A stretch of DNA of 64,000 bases from SZAS-79 sp965279075 (lineage in GTDB: Bacteria > Pseudomonadota > Gammaproteobacteria > Burkholderiales > SG8-39), in NCBI GenBank assembly GCA_965279075.1, contig CBDIHI010000012.1:930001-994000 (forward strand), in the 5' to 3' direction. This document shows, one piece after another, positions 41,560-50,401 of the stretch (position 1 is the first letter of the stretch; each line of letters begins with the position of its first letter). The notes below the pieces were generated by a model that had not been told where the DNA came from, ran no database searches, and worked only from the letters and a program-made list of their open reading frames with translations. The position numbers and the translations under genes are program-made.

Positions 41560-42162
41560 ATGGACACCCGCATCCGAGACCTGCTGGGCCAGATCAACAC
41601 GCTGGAAGACGAGCTGCGTGCGGCGCTGCACGAGCGCGAGACGCGGATCGAATTCAAGCTGCGCGGCAAGCGCATCGAGTGGGAGCAGGGCATCCGCGAG
41701 GCGCACCTTAAGCTGAAGCGCGGCTTCTACCGCTGGCTGACGACCGACCGGCCACAGAACCTGCTGACCGGGCCCGTCATCTACGGCATGGCGATCCCGA
41801 TCGCGATCTTCGACCTGCTGGTCACTTTCTACCAGCTGAGCTGCTTCCCGGTCTACGGCATTGCGAAGGTGAGGCGCGGCGACTACATCGTGTTCGATCG
41901 GCACCATCTCGGGTACCTCAACTTGATCGAGCGCTTTCACTGCGAGTACTGCGCCTACGCCAACGGGCTGATCGGCTATGCGACCGAGATTTTCGCCCGC
42001 ACCGAGCAGTACTTCTGCCCGATCAAGCATGCGCGCAAAATCCTGGGCACCCACGGGCACTATGCGCGCTTCCTCGAGTACGGCGACTCCGCGGAGTACC
42101 ACGCCCGGCTGGAGCAGTTCCGCGTCGCCAGCGGCGGGTCGCCGGAGCGTGGCCCCGGCTAG
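41560..42162 (+). CDS. Conserved hypothetical protein with Cys-rich C-terminal part
   Basis: This 200-residue protein has a charged helical N-terminus (~residues 10-60, possible coiled coil), a hydrophobic stretch near 70-100 and a conserved-looking segment H-C-E-Y-C-A-Y-A-N-G near 127 with a further Cys near 148 (Y-F-C-P-I-K-H). I recognise it only as a conserved proteobacterial protein without known function. A membrane-associated metal or redox role is conceivable. Its TAG overlaps the convergent gene's TAG within a single CTAG. Confidence 0.7.
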   Translation: MDTRIRDLLGQINTLEDELRAALHERETRIEFKLRGKRIEWEQGIREAHLKLKRGFYRWLTTDRPQNLLTGPVIYGMAIPIAIFDLLVTFYQLSCFPVYGIAKVRRGDYIVFDRHHLGYLNLIERFHCEYCAYANGLIGYATEIFARTEQYFCPIKHARKILGTHGHYARFLEYGDSAEYHARLEQFRVASGGSPERGPG

Positions 42163-42956
42163 CGCCCCGGCGGTGCGACCGCGGCGCCCTCTACCCTGTG
42201 CCGCTTCAGCGCCGCCGCGACGTACCCGGAGGACTTCATCTCCTCGATGAACGCGGAGAGGTACTTCGCCCCCGCCTCGCGTTCCCTGAGCGTGCCCATC
42301 GCCTGGTTGATCACCATGAAGCGGCCGTCGAGCACGCGCACCCCGGTCACGCGCTTCGCATCCATCTCGAGCTGCTGGCGCACGCCGGCGGCGACTTCGA
42401 GCTTTTCGCCGAGGAAGTAATCCACCACGCCGCCTGAAGTCGGCGTGCGGACGATCTGCGCCGCCTTCAGTTCGCGCGTGAGGTAGAGGTCGTACGCGCT
42501 GCCCTTGCCCACGGCCACGCGCACGCCGGCCTTGTCGACCTCGCCGTTCGAGCGGATCGGCGAGCCGGTCTTCACCATGTAGGCCCCCTCGATCACGACG
42601 TACGGCGGGCTGTAGGCGATGTCCTGCGCGCGCAGCGGGTCGATCGCGACGAAGGCGATATCCCAGCTCTTCGTCTTCGCGGCCTCGACCACGCGGCCGG
42701 CGGCCGGGTAGGGGATGAATTCGATCCCCACGCCGAGGCGCTTCGCGAGCTCCCGCGCGAGGTCCACCGACACGCCGCTGACCGCGCCGCTGGTCGCGTT
42801 GTAGGCCGCGAGCACGGGGTTCCCGTAGTTGATCGCGGCGCGGATCTTCCCGGAGGGCGCGAGGTCGCGTACGGCGTCCTTAGTCGACACGGCGGGAGTC
42901 GAGGCGCAGCCGGCCGCGAGCAGCAGCGTTAAAAGGGCGAGCGTGGTCCTGGTCAT
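42159..42956 (-). CDS. Periplasmic solute-binding lipoprotein (SBP family 3)
   Basis: The 265-residue protein has a lipoprotein signal (L-L-L-A-A-G-C) and the two-lobed bacterial extracellular solute-binding family 3 pattern, including G-V-S-V-D-L-A-R-E-L-A-K-R and W-D-I-A-F-V-A-I-D-P. Members bind amino acids or related polar compounds for ABC importers. No ABC permease or ATPase genes are adjacent, so it may serve a distant system or act as a sensor. Convergent with the gene at 41560, sharing the CTAG stop. Confidence 0.85.
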   Translation of the reverse strand: MTRTTLALLTLLLAAGCASTPAVSTKDAVRDLAPSGKIRAAINYGNPVLAAYNATSGAVSGVSVDLARELAKRLGVGIEFIPYPAAGRVVEAAKTKSWDIAFVAIDPLRAQDIAYSPPYVVIEGAYMVKTGSPIRSNGEVDKAGVRVAVGKGSAYDLYLTRELKAAQIVRTPTSGGVVDYFLGEKLEVAAGVRQQLEMDAKRVTGVRVLDGRFMVINQAMGTLREREAGAKYLSAFIEEMKSSGYVAAALKRHRVEGAAVAPPGR

Positions 42957-42988
42957 GGGTGTCCTTGGTCATCGGCGGTGGGTGGAGG

Positions 42989-43867
42989 CTATTTTCCCGC
43001 GGGCGCCGCGCTGAAGGGCGCACGCGCGCCGCCGGCCTCGACCGTGCCTTCGATCGCGCCGCCCTTCACGGTGCCCGAGAACTGCAGCGGCTTGCCGCGC
43101 TCGACCGGCAGCGAGAACGAGATCTTCTCGCCGACGAGCTTCGCGTTCTCGACCGGGACCTCGCGGCCCCCGACCTTCGCCATGCCGCCGATCTTCTGCA
43201 TCTGCTGCGTCAGCTCGAAGCTGATCGGCTGCTTCGACACGGGTGCAGGGACTTTCACGGCCCACGCGCCGCCGACTTTCGCCGGCACGACATAAAGGTA
43301 GATGATCGTCGTGGTCACGCCGCTGATCTTGATCTTGTCCTGCAGGTCGAAGACCTTGGTTTCCTCGGGAATCCAGCCCGACAGGCCGTAGTCGTGGGAC
43401 AGGATCCGCGTGCCGGGCTTCAGCTCCGCCTGCAGCTTGTCGGAAAGCATGTTCACCGTGTTGGGCAGCAGGTACATCGTGAGCACCGTGGCCTGCGAGA
43501 TGTCGGTCTTGAACAGGTCCTGTTTCAGGAATTTCACGCGGTCGGCCAGGCCTTCGTTCTTCGCCGCCTCGTTGGACAGCACCACGAGATTGTCCTGGAT
43601 CTCCACGCCGAACCCGCGCGCGCCGTAGACCTTGGCGGCGGTCAGCACGATCCTGCCGTCGCCCGAGCCGAGGTCGATCACGAAGTCGGCGGGCCCGATG
43701 CCGGCGATCTTCAGCATGTCGGCCACCACGCTTTGCGGCGAAGGCACGTACGGCCCGGCGTTGATCTGCTGCGCGACCGCGGCGGCCATGAAGAGCCAGC
43801 CGGAGAGGACGCAGGCGAGGCGCGCGACGAAGGCGGGGGCGATCTGGTGGGACAGTTGCAGGACCAT
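42989..43867 (-). CDS. Predicted exported class I SAM-dependent methyltransferase-like protein
   Basis: This 292-residue protein starts with a hydrophobic signal-like segment (W-L-F-M-A-A-A-V-A-Q) and then a methyltransferase core. SAM motif I is V-I-D-L-G-S-G-D-G-R near 67, with V-E-I-Q-D near 88, D-L-F-K near 117 and L-Y-L-L-P-N near 132. A C-terminal beta-rich domain (~210-290) follows. A periplasmic methyltransferase is puzzling because SAM is cytosolic. The signal could be an uncleaved anchor. ATG 43867 is chosen as the first residue before the hydrophobic region. It lies downstream of recJ on the same strand. Confidence 0.8.
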   Translation of the reverse strand: MVLQLSHQIAPAFVARLACVLSGWLFMAAAVAQQINAGPYVPSPQSVVADMLKIAGIGPADFVIDLGSGDGRIVLTAAKVYGARGFGVEIQDNLVVLSNEAAKNEGLADRVKFLKQDLFKTDISQATVLTMYLLPNTVNMLSDKLQAELKPGTRILSHDYGLSGWIPEETKVFDLQDKIKISGVTTTIIYLYVVPAKVGGAWAVKVPAPVSKQPISFELTQQMQKIGGMAKVGGREVPVENAKLVGEKISFSLPVERGKPLQFSGTVKGGAIEGTVEAGGARAPFSAAPAGK

Positions 43868-43902
43868 GTGGGGGAGGCTCGGGACGGGGTGGCGAAAGGG
43901 GA

Positions 43903-45606
43903 TCAGGGGGCGGGTTCGGCGTGCTCGACGTTGACCTGCACGCTTTTCAGCCCGTTGTACTCGTTGATGGAGAGGCGGTAGGCGGCGCGGATCCTGGGGG
44001 GCAGCGATTCGAGGGCGTTGAAGCGGATCGCCTCGATGCCGCGCCCGTCCCGGACGAGCCGCAGCTTGGTGTGCTTGCCGCCGACCACGCGCTGCGAAAC
44101 GACGTCGAATGTATCGCAGAACACCGGCTGGGGAAAGCCTTGGCCCCAGATCTGCGCCTCCATCATCTGCGCGACTTCCAGCGTGAAATATGCGATGTCG
44201 AGTTCGCCGTCGGTCTCCACCGTGCGTTGCAGCGCCGCGGGGGCGATCATCTCCCCGGCGGCCGCCTCGAAGGCGGTGGTGAAGCGCGCGAGGTCCGCCT
44301 CGCGAATCGTCAGGCCCGCCGCCTGCGAGTGGCCGCCGAAGCGCAGGATCAGGCCCGCCTCGCGCTTCGACACGAGGTCGAGGCAGTCGCGCAGGTGCAG
44401 GCCGGAGATCGAGCGGCCGGAGCCCCGCAGCATTCCCGCGATGCCGCCCTCGGTCGCTTTCGCGAACGCGATCACCGGGCGATGCAATTTGTCCTTGATG
44501 CGCGAGGCGAGGATCCCGACCACGCCCTGGTGCCAGGCCTCGTGGTAGAGCGTGACGCCGGCGCCCGGCGTGTCCGGCAGTTCCGTCACGGCGGCCAGCG
44601 CCTCCTCGAGCATGCCGCCTTCGATCGTCCGCCTTTCCTTGTTCAATTGGTCCAGCTGCTGCGCGCAGTTGGCCGCACGCCCGGCGTCGTCGGTGACAAG
44701 GCACTCGATGCCGAGGCCCATGTCGGAGAGCCGCCCGGCGGCGTTGAGGCGCGGGCCCATGATGAAGCCGAAGTCGAACGCGTTCGCCTGGCGCGGGTCG
44801 CGGCCGCCGATGCGCATCAGCGCATTGAGCCCGGCCTTGCCCCTGCCTTCGCGCAGGCGCTTCAGGCCATGGCCGACGAGGATGCGGTTGTTGGCGTCCA
44901 GCCCGACCACGTCGGCCACCGTGCCGAGCGCGACGAGGTCGGTGAGGGCGGAAAGGTTGGGTTCTTCCGTGTTCTTGAATGCGCCGCGCCTGCGCAACTC
45001 GGCGCGCAGCGCGAGCATCACGTAGAACATCACGCCGACGCCTGCGATGCTCTTGCTCGGGAACGCGCAGCCCGGCTGGTTCGGGTTCACGATGCAGGCC
45101 GCGGCGGGCAGCTCCGCGCCGGGCAGGTGGTGGTCGGTGATCAGCGTCGCAATGCCGAGCGCGTTGGCGCGCGCCACGCCCTCGACGCTCGCGATGCCGT
45201 TGTCCACCGTGACGATCAGGTCCGGCGACATCTTCGCCGCGAGTTCGACGAGCTCCGGCGATAGCCCGTAGCCGAGCTCGAAGCGGTTGGGTACGAGGTA
45301 CTCCACCTTGGCGCCGAAGGCCCGCAGTGCGCGGATGCCCACCGCGCAGGCGGTGGCGCCGTCGCAGTCGTAGTCCGCGACGATAAGGATCCTGCGGCCC
45401 GCGTCGATCGTGTCGGCAAGCAGTTTGGCCGCGTCGCCCGCGTGCAGCAGCAGGTTCGGCGCGAGCAGGCGCGCGGGGTCGGTTTCCAGTTCGGCGACCG
45501 AGCGGATCCTGCGGGCGGCGTACACGCGCGCGAGCACCGGGTGCATGCCCGAGCGGACGAGGGCGAGGCGGTCGTGCTCGGCGTAGGGGCGGGTGAGGAT
45601 GGTCAT
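43903..45606 (-). CDS. recJ: Single-stranded-DNA-specific exonuclease RecJ
   Basis: The 567-residue protein has the DHH phosphoesterase motifs A-D-Y-D-C-D-G near 75, T-V-D-N-G near 128 and T-D-H-H-L-P near 152. The DHHA1 motif G-G-H-S-Q-A-A-G lies near 420, and a C-terminal OB fold follows. RecJ degrades single-stranded DNA 5' to 3' with Mn2+ in recombination, mismatch repair and RecFOR gap repair. It overlaps the upstream ORF6N gene by four bases (ATGA), so its translation depends on that gene. Confidence 0.96.
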   Translation of the reverse strand: MTILTRPYAEHDRLALVRSGMHPVLARVYAARRIRSVAELETDPARLLAPNLLLHAGDAAKLLADTIDAGRRILIVADYDCDGATACAVGIRALRAFGAKVEYLVPNRFELGYGLSPELVELAAKMSPDLIVTVDNGIASVEGVARANALGIATLITDHHLPGAELPAAACIVNPNQPGCAFPSKSIAGVGVMFYVMLALRAELRRRGAFKNTEEPNLSALTDLVALGTVADVVGLDANNRILVGHGLKRLREGRGKAGLNALMRIGGRDPRQANAFDFGFIMGPRLNAAGRLSDMGLGIECLVTDDAGRAANCAQQLDQLNKERRTIEGGMLEEALAAVTELPDTPGAGVTLYHEAWHQGVVGILASRIKDKLHRPVIAFAKATEGGIAGMLRGSGRSISGLHLRDCLDLVSKREAGLILRFGGHSQAAGLTIREADLARFTTAFEAAAGEMIAPAALQRTVETDGELDIAYFTLEVAQMMEAQIWGQGFPQPVFCDTFDVVSQRVVGGKHTKLRLVRDGRGIEAIRFNALESLPPRIRAAYRLSINEYNGLKSVQVNVEHAEPAP

Positions 45607-46208
45607 CCTATAAAGCCGATCCGGCGCTTGATCGGCTCGGGCGCAGGCTCGAGCAACGGGAGCAGTTTGCGATAGACATCGCGCAAGGCGGAATCGTGTT
45701 CGAGGAGCGTGCCGTCTATTTCGGCGAGCCGCTTGAGTATCACGGAGTTGGTCGCGATCTGCTCGCGCATGCGAACGAATGCGCGGATCACGTACACGCT
45801 CATTTGAATAGCGTGATCGCTGCGCAGTATGGAAGCAGCCATCAAGGCGCCATGCTCGGTAAAGGCCCAGGGCGGCGTGCGCCGTCCTCCCCAGGATTGC
45901 GGTGCGGGCTTGGGCGGCTTCGGAGTCGCAGTTTGCGACCTCGGGCTTTTTTCCCCCGGACTTTCTACGTCCTGTGATCTTGATATCGCAAGCTGCGATC
46001 TCAAGTTGGAGAACTCCATCGAGGTGAGGCGGAATACGAAATCGTCTGGAAACCTGCGCTTGCTTCGCTTGAAGGCTTCGTTAAAGCGAAAAGTGGTTAC
46101 ACCGTACAAGCGCGCGAGATCGGAATCGAGCATTACACGGCGCCCACGGATACGCAGGATCAAGGGCTCGACCGATTCGGTTGAGAGGGGTGTCCTTTTT
46201 CCAGCCAT
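45603..46208 (-). CDS. ORF6N-domain (phage antirepressor-like) DNA-binding protein
   Basis: The 201-residue protein has an N-terminal ORF6N domain (V-E-P-L-I-L-R-I-R-G-R-R-V-M-L-D-S-D-L-A-R-L-Y-G) and the conserved W-A-F-T-E-H-G-A-L-M-A-A near 118. An extra linker (residues ~77-108) rich in Ser, Pro and Lys separates the two. The C-terminal helix ends K-R-R-I-G-F-I-G. ORF6N proteins derive from phage antirepressors and bind DNA. This gene has lower GC than its neighbours and is inserted directly before recJ, overlapping it by ATGA. The start at ATG 46208 fits the domain start. Confidence 0.85.
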   Translation of the reverse strand: MAGKRTPLSTESVEPLILRIRGRRVMLDSDLARLYGVTTFRFNEAFKRSKRRFPDDFVFRLTSMEFSNLRSQLAISRSQDVESPGEKSPRSQTATPKPPKPAPQSWGGRRTPPWAFTEHGALMAASILRSDHAIQMSVYVIRAFVRMREQIATNSVILKRLAEIDGTLLEHDSALRDVYRKLLPLLEPAPEPIKRRIGFIG

Positions 46209-46269
46209 CAGCGCCGAACGCAGCCTCAATGCGCGCGGTTGACAGAAATCGTGACCGTTCAATGAGATA

Positions 46270-47307
46270 TCAAGCAGCATGCAAATACACCGCGAGCGGC
46301 TTCGGCCGCCGCCAGAACTTGCGCAGGTCCTGGCGTACCGCCTCGAACGCGCGCAACTCGCCGCCGTCAGGCACCAGCACGGTGAGCATGCCGATGCGCC
46401 CCGACTTGAGGGATTCGACCAGCGGCGCAAACCAGTCCTTCTCCAAGGCCTCGATCCGCGACTGCCAGCCCTCGAAGTCGCCGAGGGCGAGCGGCAGGCG
46501 CAGGCTATCGAGGACGAGCAGTTGCCTGCCGTCCTCTGGCAAGCGCTCGAGCCAGGCAGAGGCATTCGCGGGCAGCGGACGATGCCTGAGCCCCGCAGCC
46601 GCCGCGAGCCCCAGCGCCAGCGCATCGTCGGCGGTGACCGACTGGAACGGCGCTGCGAGGTCCGCCGGCATCGGCCCCGCGCCCCACAGCCACACGCTGT
46701 TGACGGCCGGCTCGCCGCGCGCTTCCCGCGCCTCGTTCACCGGGTGCTCGTGCAACAGCATCTGGATTTCGTTCAGCCGCCCGTGCCAGCGCATGGCGCC
46801 TTCTCCCGAAGGCAGGTGGCGATTGATGTCGTGGCCCGCGACTTCCGCCGGGGTCTTCGTGCGCAGGCCATCCGCGGCACCACCGTCGATCCGTACGCAC
46901 CAGCGCTCGCCGCCGATCGGGAAGAACGTGAGCTCGCGCGAAAAATGCGCGTTGAGCGTTTCGCACAGGGCTTGCGCTTCCGCGGCCTGCACGCCGAATG
47001 CCGAGGCCGGCACCAGCACGAGTTCGTCGCGGTTGAGCTTCAGGTGGGCGGGGTCGGCGCGCATCCAGGCCGCGTCGCCCGCCGCACCGCCCGACGCCGC
47101 GAACGTCAGCGCGCCGGCGGGGATCTCTTCATCGCCGTCGCCTTCGAAGGCCTCCATGAGCCAGGACTCGAGCGACGCCGAAGCATCGGACGTTCGCCGC
47201 CCGCGAGCGAGCAGCAACTCCAGCGCGGGCAGGCGCAGCCCGGCGAGGGCCGCCGCCGCGTCCGCGCCCGCAGGCAGCAGCCCGGGGACGATCAGCTCGC
47301 AGTGCAC
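46270..47307 (-). CDS. Conserved betaproteobacterial protein, recJ-neighbour (phosphoglycerate mutase-like annotation)
   Basis: The 345-residue protein is a conserved type often found next to recJ in betaproteobacteria and frequently annotated as phosphoglycerate mutase or regulatory protein. I see no confirmed catalytic motif. Recognisable segments are H-W-K/H-L-K-L-N-R-D near 92, R-W-H-G-R-L-N-E-I-Q-M-L-L near 178 and L-W-G-A-G near 210. GTG 47307 is proposed as the start, overlapping the upstream nuclease gene by 16 bases. The function is unknown. Confidence 0.65.
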   Translation of the reverse strand: MHCELIVPGLLPAGADAAAALAGLRLPALELLLARGRRTSDASASLESWLMEAFEGDGDEEIPAGALTFAASGGAAGDAAWMRADPAHLKLNRDELVLVPASAFGVQAAEAQALCETLNAHFSRELTFFPIGGERWCVRIDGGAADGLRTKTPAEVAGHDINRHLPSGEGAMRWHGRLNEIQMLLHEHPVNEAREARGEPAVNSVWLWGAGPMPADLAAPFQSVTADDALALGLAAAAGLRHRPLPANASAWLERLPEDGRQLLVLDSLRLPLALGDFEGWQSRIEALEKDWFAPLVESLKSGRIGMLTVLVPDGGELRAFEAVRQDLRKFWRRPKPLAVYLHAA

Positions 47308-48782
47308 AGCGGGTCCGGCTCGAACGCAGCGTCCCCGCGCTGCCGGAATGGCGGCAGCTCGACGACCTTCATCCTGGATCTGCCGTTCACGTACTTGACG
47401 AGGATCTTGTACTGGTCGACGTCGAAGCGCCCGCGCGGCGGGCTCTCCAGGAGCGCGGCGAGCTCGTCTTCGGTGCGCGCGGTGCCGAAGTAGCACCAGT
47501 TGCTGACGACATGGATGTCGGTCGCGTCGCGTTCAGGGTCCTTTTCCACCAGGCCGATCGGGCCGCGGTAGGGCCAGGCCAGCACTTTGAGGCGGGCGAG
47601 CGCGGCGGCGACGCGGGCATGGTGCGCGAGCACCGGTTCCTTGCCGGCGCACAGTCCAGCGCACTTGCCGACCTGGTGGCGGAAGCACGCGCGGTTGGGC
47701 TGCGTCGCGCGCTGCGATTTCTCGTACCCGAGCGTCTGCAGGCACAGGCCGTGCTCGTCGGCGAGCTCGCGCAGGGCATCGACCGCGGCGCGCTTGGTGC
47801 GGAACAGCCCGTGCATGAAAGGCAGGCTGCCGCTTTCGATCTCCTCGCCGCCGGCGAGCCGCAGCGCATGGGCCGGATCGCGGTGGGGTTCGAACACGAA
47901 GGTGGACAGCCCGCTCACGCGCCGCAGCTGGCGGTTGAACACCGGCAACAGCGTCTTGACGAGTTCGGCTTCCTTCAGCAGCGCGCCGAGCTCGCCGCAG
48001 GTGCGGATCGTCTCGATGGTGCGGACTTCGCGCGCCATCTGCGCCTCGCGGGACGACCGCACGTCGTCGGCGAAGTGCGAAAGGATGCGTGTGCGAAGCC
48101 CTATGCTCTTGCCCACGTACAACGGCGCGCCGGCCTCGCCATAAAAGAGGTATACGCCGGGCAGGTCGGGGATCGCGTCGATGACCGCGCGGTCGATCGC
48201 GGGCGGCAGCGTGGCCTGTTTCGCGATCGTCTTCGCCGCTTCGGCCACCGCGTCGGCCCCGCACTCGCGCGTGGCTGCGCCGAGGAATTCCCACAGTACC
48301 TGCGCGTCGCCCAGCGCGCGGTGGCGGACCTCGCACACGATGCCGTGCCGGCTCATCACCGAATCGAGGTTGTGGCGCGCGTGCCCGGGAAACAGCTTGC
48401 GGGACAGCCGCACGGTGCAGAGCGTGCGCGCGTTGTAGCGCAGGCCGAGCCGTTCGAACGCCTGCTTGAGGAACCCGTAGTCGAAGCGGGCATTGTGCGC
48501 GACCACGATGCGTCCCTCGAGCCGCTCGTAGAGACCGGCGGCGAGCTCGGCGAAGGAGGGCGCATCGGCGACCATCGCGTTGGTGATGCCGGTCAGCGCC
48601 TGGATCGCGGGTGGGATGGAGGTGCCCGGGTTGACCAGCGTGTTCCACTCGGCGCGGACCTCGCCCTCCTCGACCTCGATCACCGCGATCTCGGTGATGC
48701 GGTCGTGGACCGGGTGCGCGCCCGTCGTCTCGAGGTCGACGATCGCGAGGGGTGACCCGAGGATTGCGCCTTGCAGCCTCAC
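47292..48782 (-). CDS. DnaQ-like 3'-5' exonuclease fused to a UvrC/Cho-type GIY-YIG nuclease
   Basis: The 496-residue protein combines two nucleases. Residues ~1-180 are a DEDDh exonuclease, with V-D-L-E-T-T-G, V-V-A-H-N-A-R-F-D and H-R-A-L-G-D-A-Q. Residues ~205-285 are a GIY-YIG domain (P-G-V-Y-L-F-Y, L-Y-V-G-K-S), followed by a C-terminal region with a Cys-rich element (C-F-R-H-Q-V-G-K-C-A-G-L-C). Such fusions are seen in several lineages and probably act in nucleotide excision repair like Cho. GTG 48782 is two bases after the Bug receptor stop. Confidence 0.92.
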   Translation of the reverse strand: MRLQGAILGSPLAIVDLETTGAHPVHDRITEIAVIEVEEGEVRAEWNTLVNPGTSIPPAIQALTGITNAMVADAPSFAELAAGLYERLEGRIVVAHNARFDYGFLKQAFERLGLRYNARTLCTVRLSRKLFPGHARHNLDSVMSRHGIVCEVRHRALGDAQVLWEFLGAATRECGADAVAEAAKTIAKQATLPPAIDRAVIDAIPDLPGVYLFYGEAGAPLYVGKSIGLRTRILSHFADDVRSSREAQMAREVRTIETIRTCGELGALLKEAELVKTLLPVFNRQLRRVSGLSTFVFEPHRDPAHALRLAGGEEIESGSLPFMHGLFRTKRAAVDALRELADEHGLCLQTLGYEKSQRATQPNRACFRHQVGKCAGLCAGKEPVLAHHARVAAALARLKVLAWPYRGPIGLVEKDPERDATDIHVVSNWCYFGTARTEDELAALLESPPRGRFDVDQYKILVKYVNGRSRMKVVELPPFRQRGDAAFEPDPLCTAS

Positions 48783-48784
48783 CG

Positions 48785-49747
48785 CTACTCGATCTTGACC
48801 CTGGCCGCCTTGATGACCTGGGCCCAGCGGGCCGTGTCGGCCAGGATGCGGGCGGTGAACTGCTCCTGCGTGCCGCCCGCCGCTTCGGCGCCCACGGAAG
48901 CGAACTTCTCCAGCAGGTCGGGGGCCTGCAGCAGCGCGGCGACGTCGTCGTGCACCCTGGCGACGATCTCCTTCGGGGTCCCGGCGGGGGCGAACATGCC
49001 GAACCACGTGTAGCGGTCGAACGCGGGCATGCCGGCCTCCGAGAACGTCGGGACGTCCGGCAGCAGCGGCGAGCGCCCCTTCGCGTTGATCGCGAGCGGC
49101 CGGGCGCGGCCCGAGCGGATGTTGGGCATCACGCTGGCCAGGCTGTCGAACATCATCGAAATCTGCCCGCTGGCGAGGTCGGGCGTGGCCAGCGCCGTGC
49201 CCTTGTAGGGGATGTGCTGCATGTCCACGCCGGCGATCATCTTGAACAGCTCGGCGTTGAGGTGGACGATCGTGCCGTTGCCGCTGGAGGCGAAATTGAG
49301 CTGGCCGGGCCTGGATCTCGCCAGCGCGACGAGTTCCCTGATGTTCTTCGCGGGCAGCGCGGGGCTGACCACGAGGACGTTGGGCACGTCCGCGACATGG
49401 ATGATCGCCGCGAAATCCCTGATCGGGTCGTAGGGGGTCTTCGTCAGCGTGGGGTTGATCGAATGCGTGCTGCTGGTCGCCATCAGCAGCGCGTAGCCGT
49501 CGGCCGGGGCCTTCGCCACCAGGTCCGAGCCGATCGCGCCGCCCGCGCCGGGACGGTTCTCGATGACAACCGACTGGCCCCAGCGCTCGCCCAGCTTCTG
49601 GCCGATGAAGCGCGTGACCACGTCGGTCGCCCCCGCGGGCGGGAAGGGCACGATGATCTTGACCGCCTTGTTGGGGTAGGGCTGGGCCGGGGCTTGGAAG
49701 GCGGCGAGCGCGACAAATGCGGCGGCGAACAGGCGAACGATGGTCAT
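48785..49747 (-). CDS. Bug/TctC-family periplasmic solute-binding protein
   Basis: The 320-residue receptor has a signal peptide (cleavage after A-F-Q-A-P-A) and the typical start Y-P-N-K-A-V-K-I-I-V-P-F-P-P-A-G-A-T-D, then E-N-R-P-G-A-G-G near 63. It binds a carboxylate ligand in the periplasm. No TctA or TctB genes are close, so it is an orphan receptor as is common in Burkholderiales. The nuclease gene follows two bases after its stop, but the functional link is probably accidental. Confidence 0.9.
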   Translation of the reverse strand: MTIVRLFAAAFVALAAFQAPAQPYPNKAVKIIVPFPPAGATDVVTRFIGQKLGERWGQSVVIENRPGAGGAIGSDLVAKAPADGYALLMATSSTHSINPTLTKTPYDPIRDFAAIIHVADVPNVLVVSPALPAKNIRELVALARSRPGQLNFASSGNGTIVHLNAELFKMIAGVDMQHIPYKGTALATPDLASGQISMMFDSLASVMPNIRSGRARPLAINAKGRSPLLPDVPTFSEAGMPAFDRYTWFGMFAPAGTPKEIVARVHDDVAALLQAPDLLEKFASVGAEAAGGTQEQFTARILADTARWAQVIKAARVKIE

Positions 49748-49789
49748 GGGGGCAAACCCGGCGGGGGGTGGATAAATGTCCAGTGCCGA

Positions 49790-50401
49790 CTATACCGCGA
49801 GCGACCCCAGCTGGACAACGCCGAACGCGAGGATGGACACGCCTGCGACCACGTTGATCGCGCGCAGCAGGCGCGGCCCGGCGCGCTTCCTGAGCCACCC
49901 CGCGCCCAGCGCGAGCGCCACCCACCACGCCGCCGAGCCGATCACCACGCCGAGCACGACCAGCGCGGCTTCGGCGTAGCTGGCGCTCGAGGCGAGGCCG
50001 AGGCCGGCGAAGATCGCGACGAAAGCGAGGATCGTGGCCGGGTTGGTCAACGTCAGCGCGAGTGTTGAGGTGTAGGCCGCCGCGAGGCTGCCGGCGGGCA
50101 CATCCGCCGGCCGGTCGCCCGGATGCGACATCAGGGTCTTCGTGCCGAGCCAGCAGAGGAATGCGCCGCCGATCGCCGACAGCCAGAATTTCTGCGCGAG
50201 CAGGAACCCGGAGACGGCGGTCAGGCCGAAAGCGGCAACGCAGCCGTAGATCGCGTCCGCCGTAGCTACTCCCATTCCCGAGATGAAGCCGAATAGCCGA
50301 CCGTGGGCGAGCGTCCGGCGAAAGCAAAGAACCCACATGGGTCCGACGGTGGCAGCGAGCAAGAATCCGAAGGCGAGACCCTTGAAAAATGCGATTGTCA
50401 T
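49790..50401 (-). CDS. LysE-family amino-acid exporter-like protein
   Basis: The 203-residue protein has about six transmembrane helices and the LysE/RhtB N-terminal pattern G-L-A-F-G-F-L-L-A-A-T-V-G-P-M-W. It likely exports an amino acid or derivative. Its ATG overlaps the stop of the DUF429 gene by four bases, so this chromosomal-type gene is translationally coupled to the first gene of the low-GC island upstream. Confidence 0.88.
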   Translation of the reverse strand: MTIAFFKGLAFGFLLAATVGPMWVLCFRRTLAHGRLFGFISGMGVATADAIYGCVAAFGLTAVSGFLLAQKFWLSAIGGAFLCWLGTKTLMSHPGDRPADVPAGSLAAAYTSTLALTLTNPATILAFVAIFAGLGLASSASYAEAALVVLGVVIGSAAWWVALALGAGWLRKRAGPRLLRAINVVAGVSILAFGVVQLGSLAV

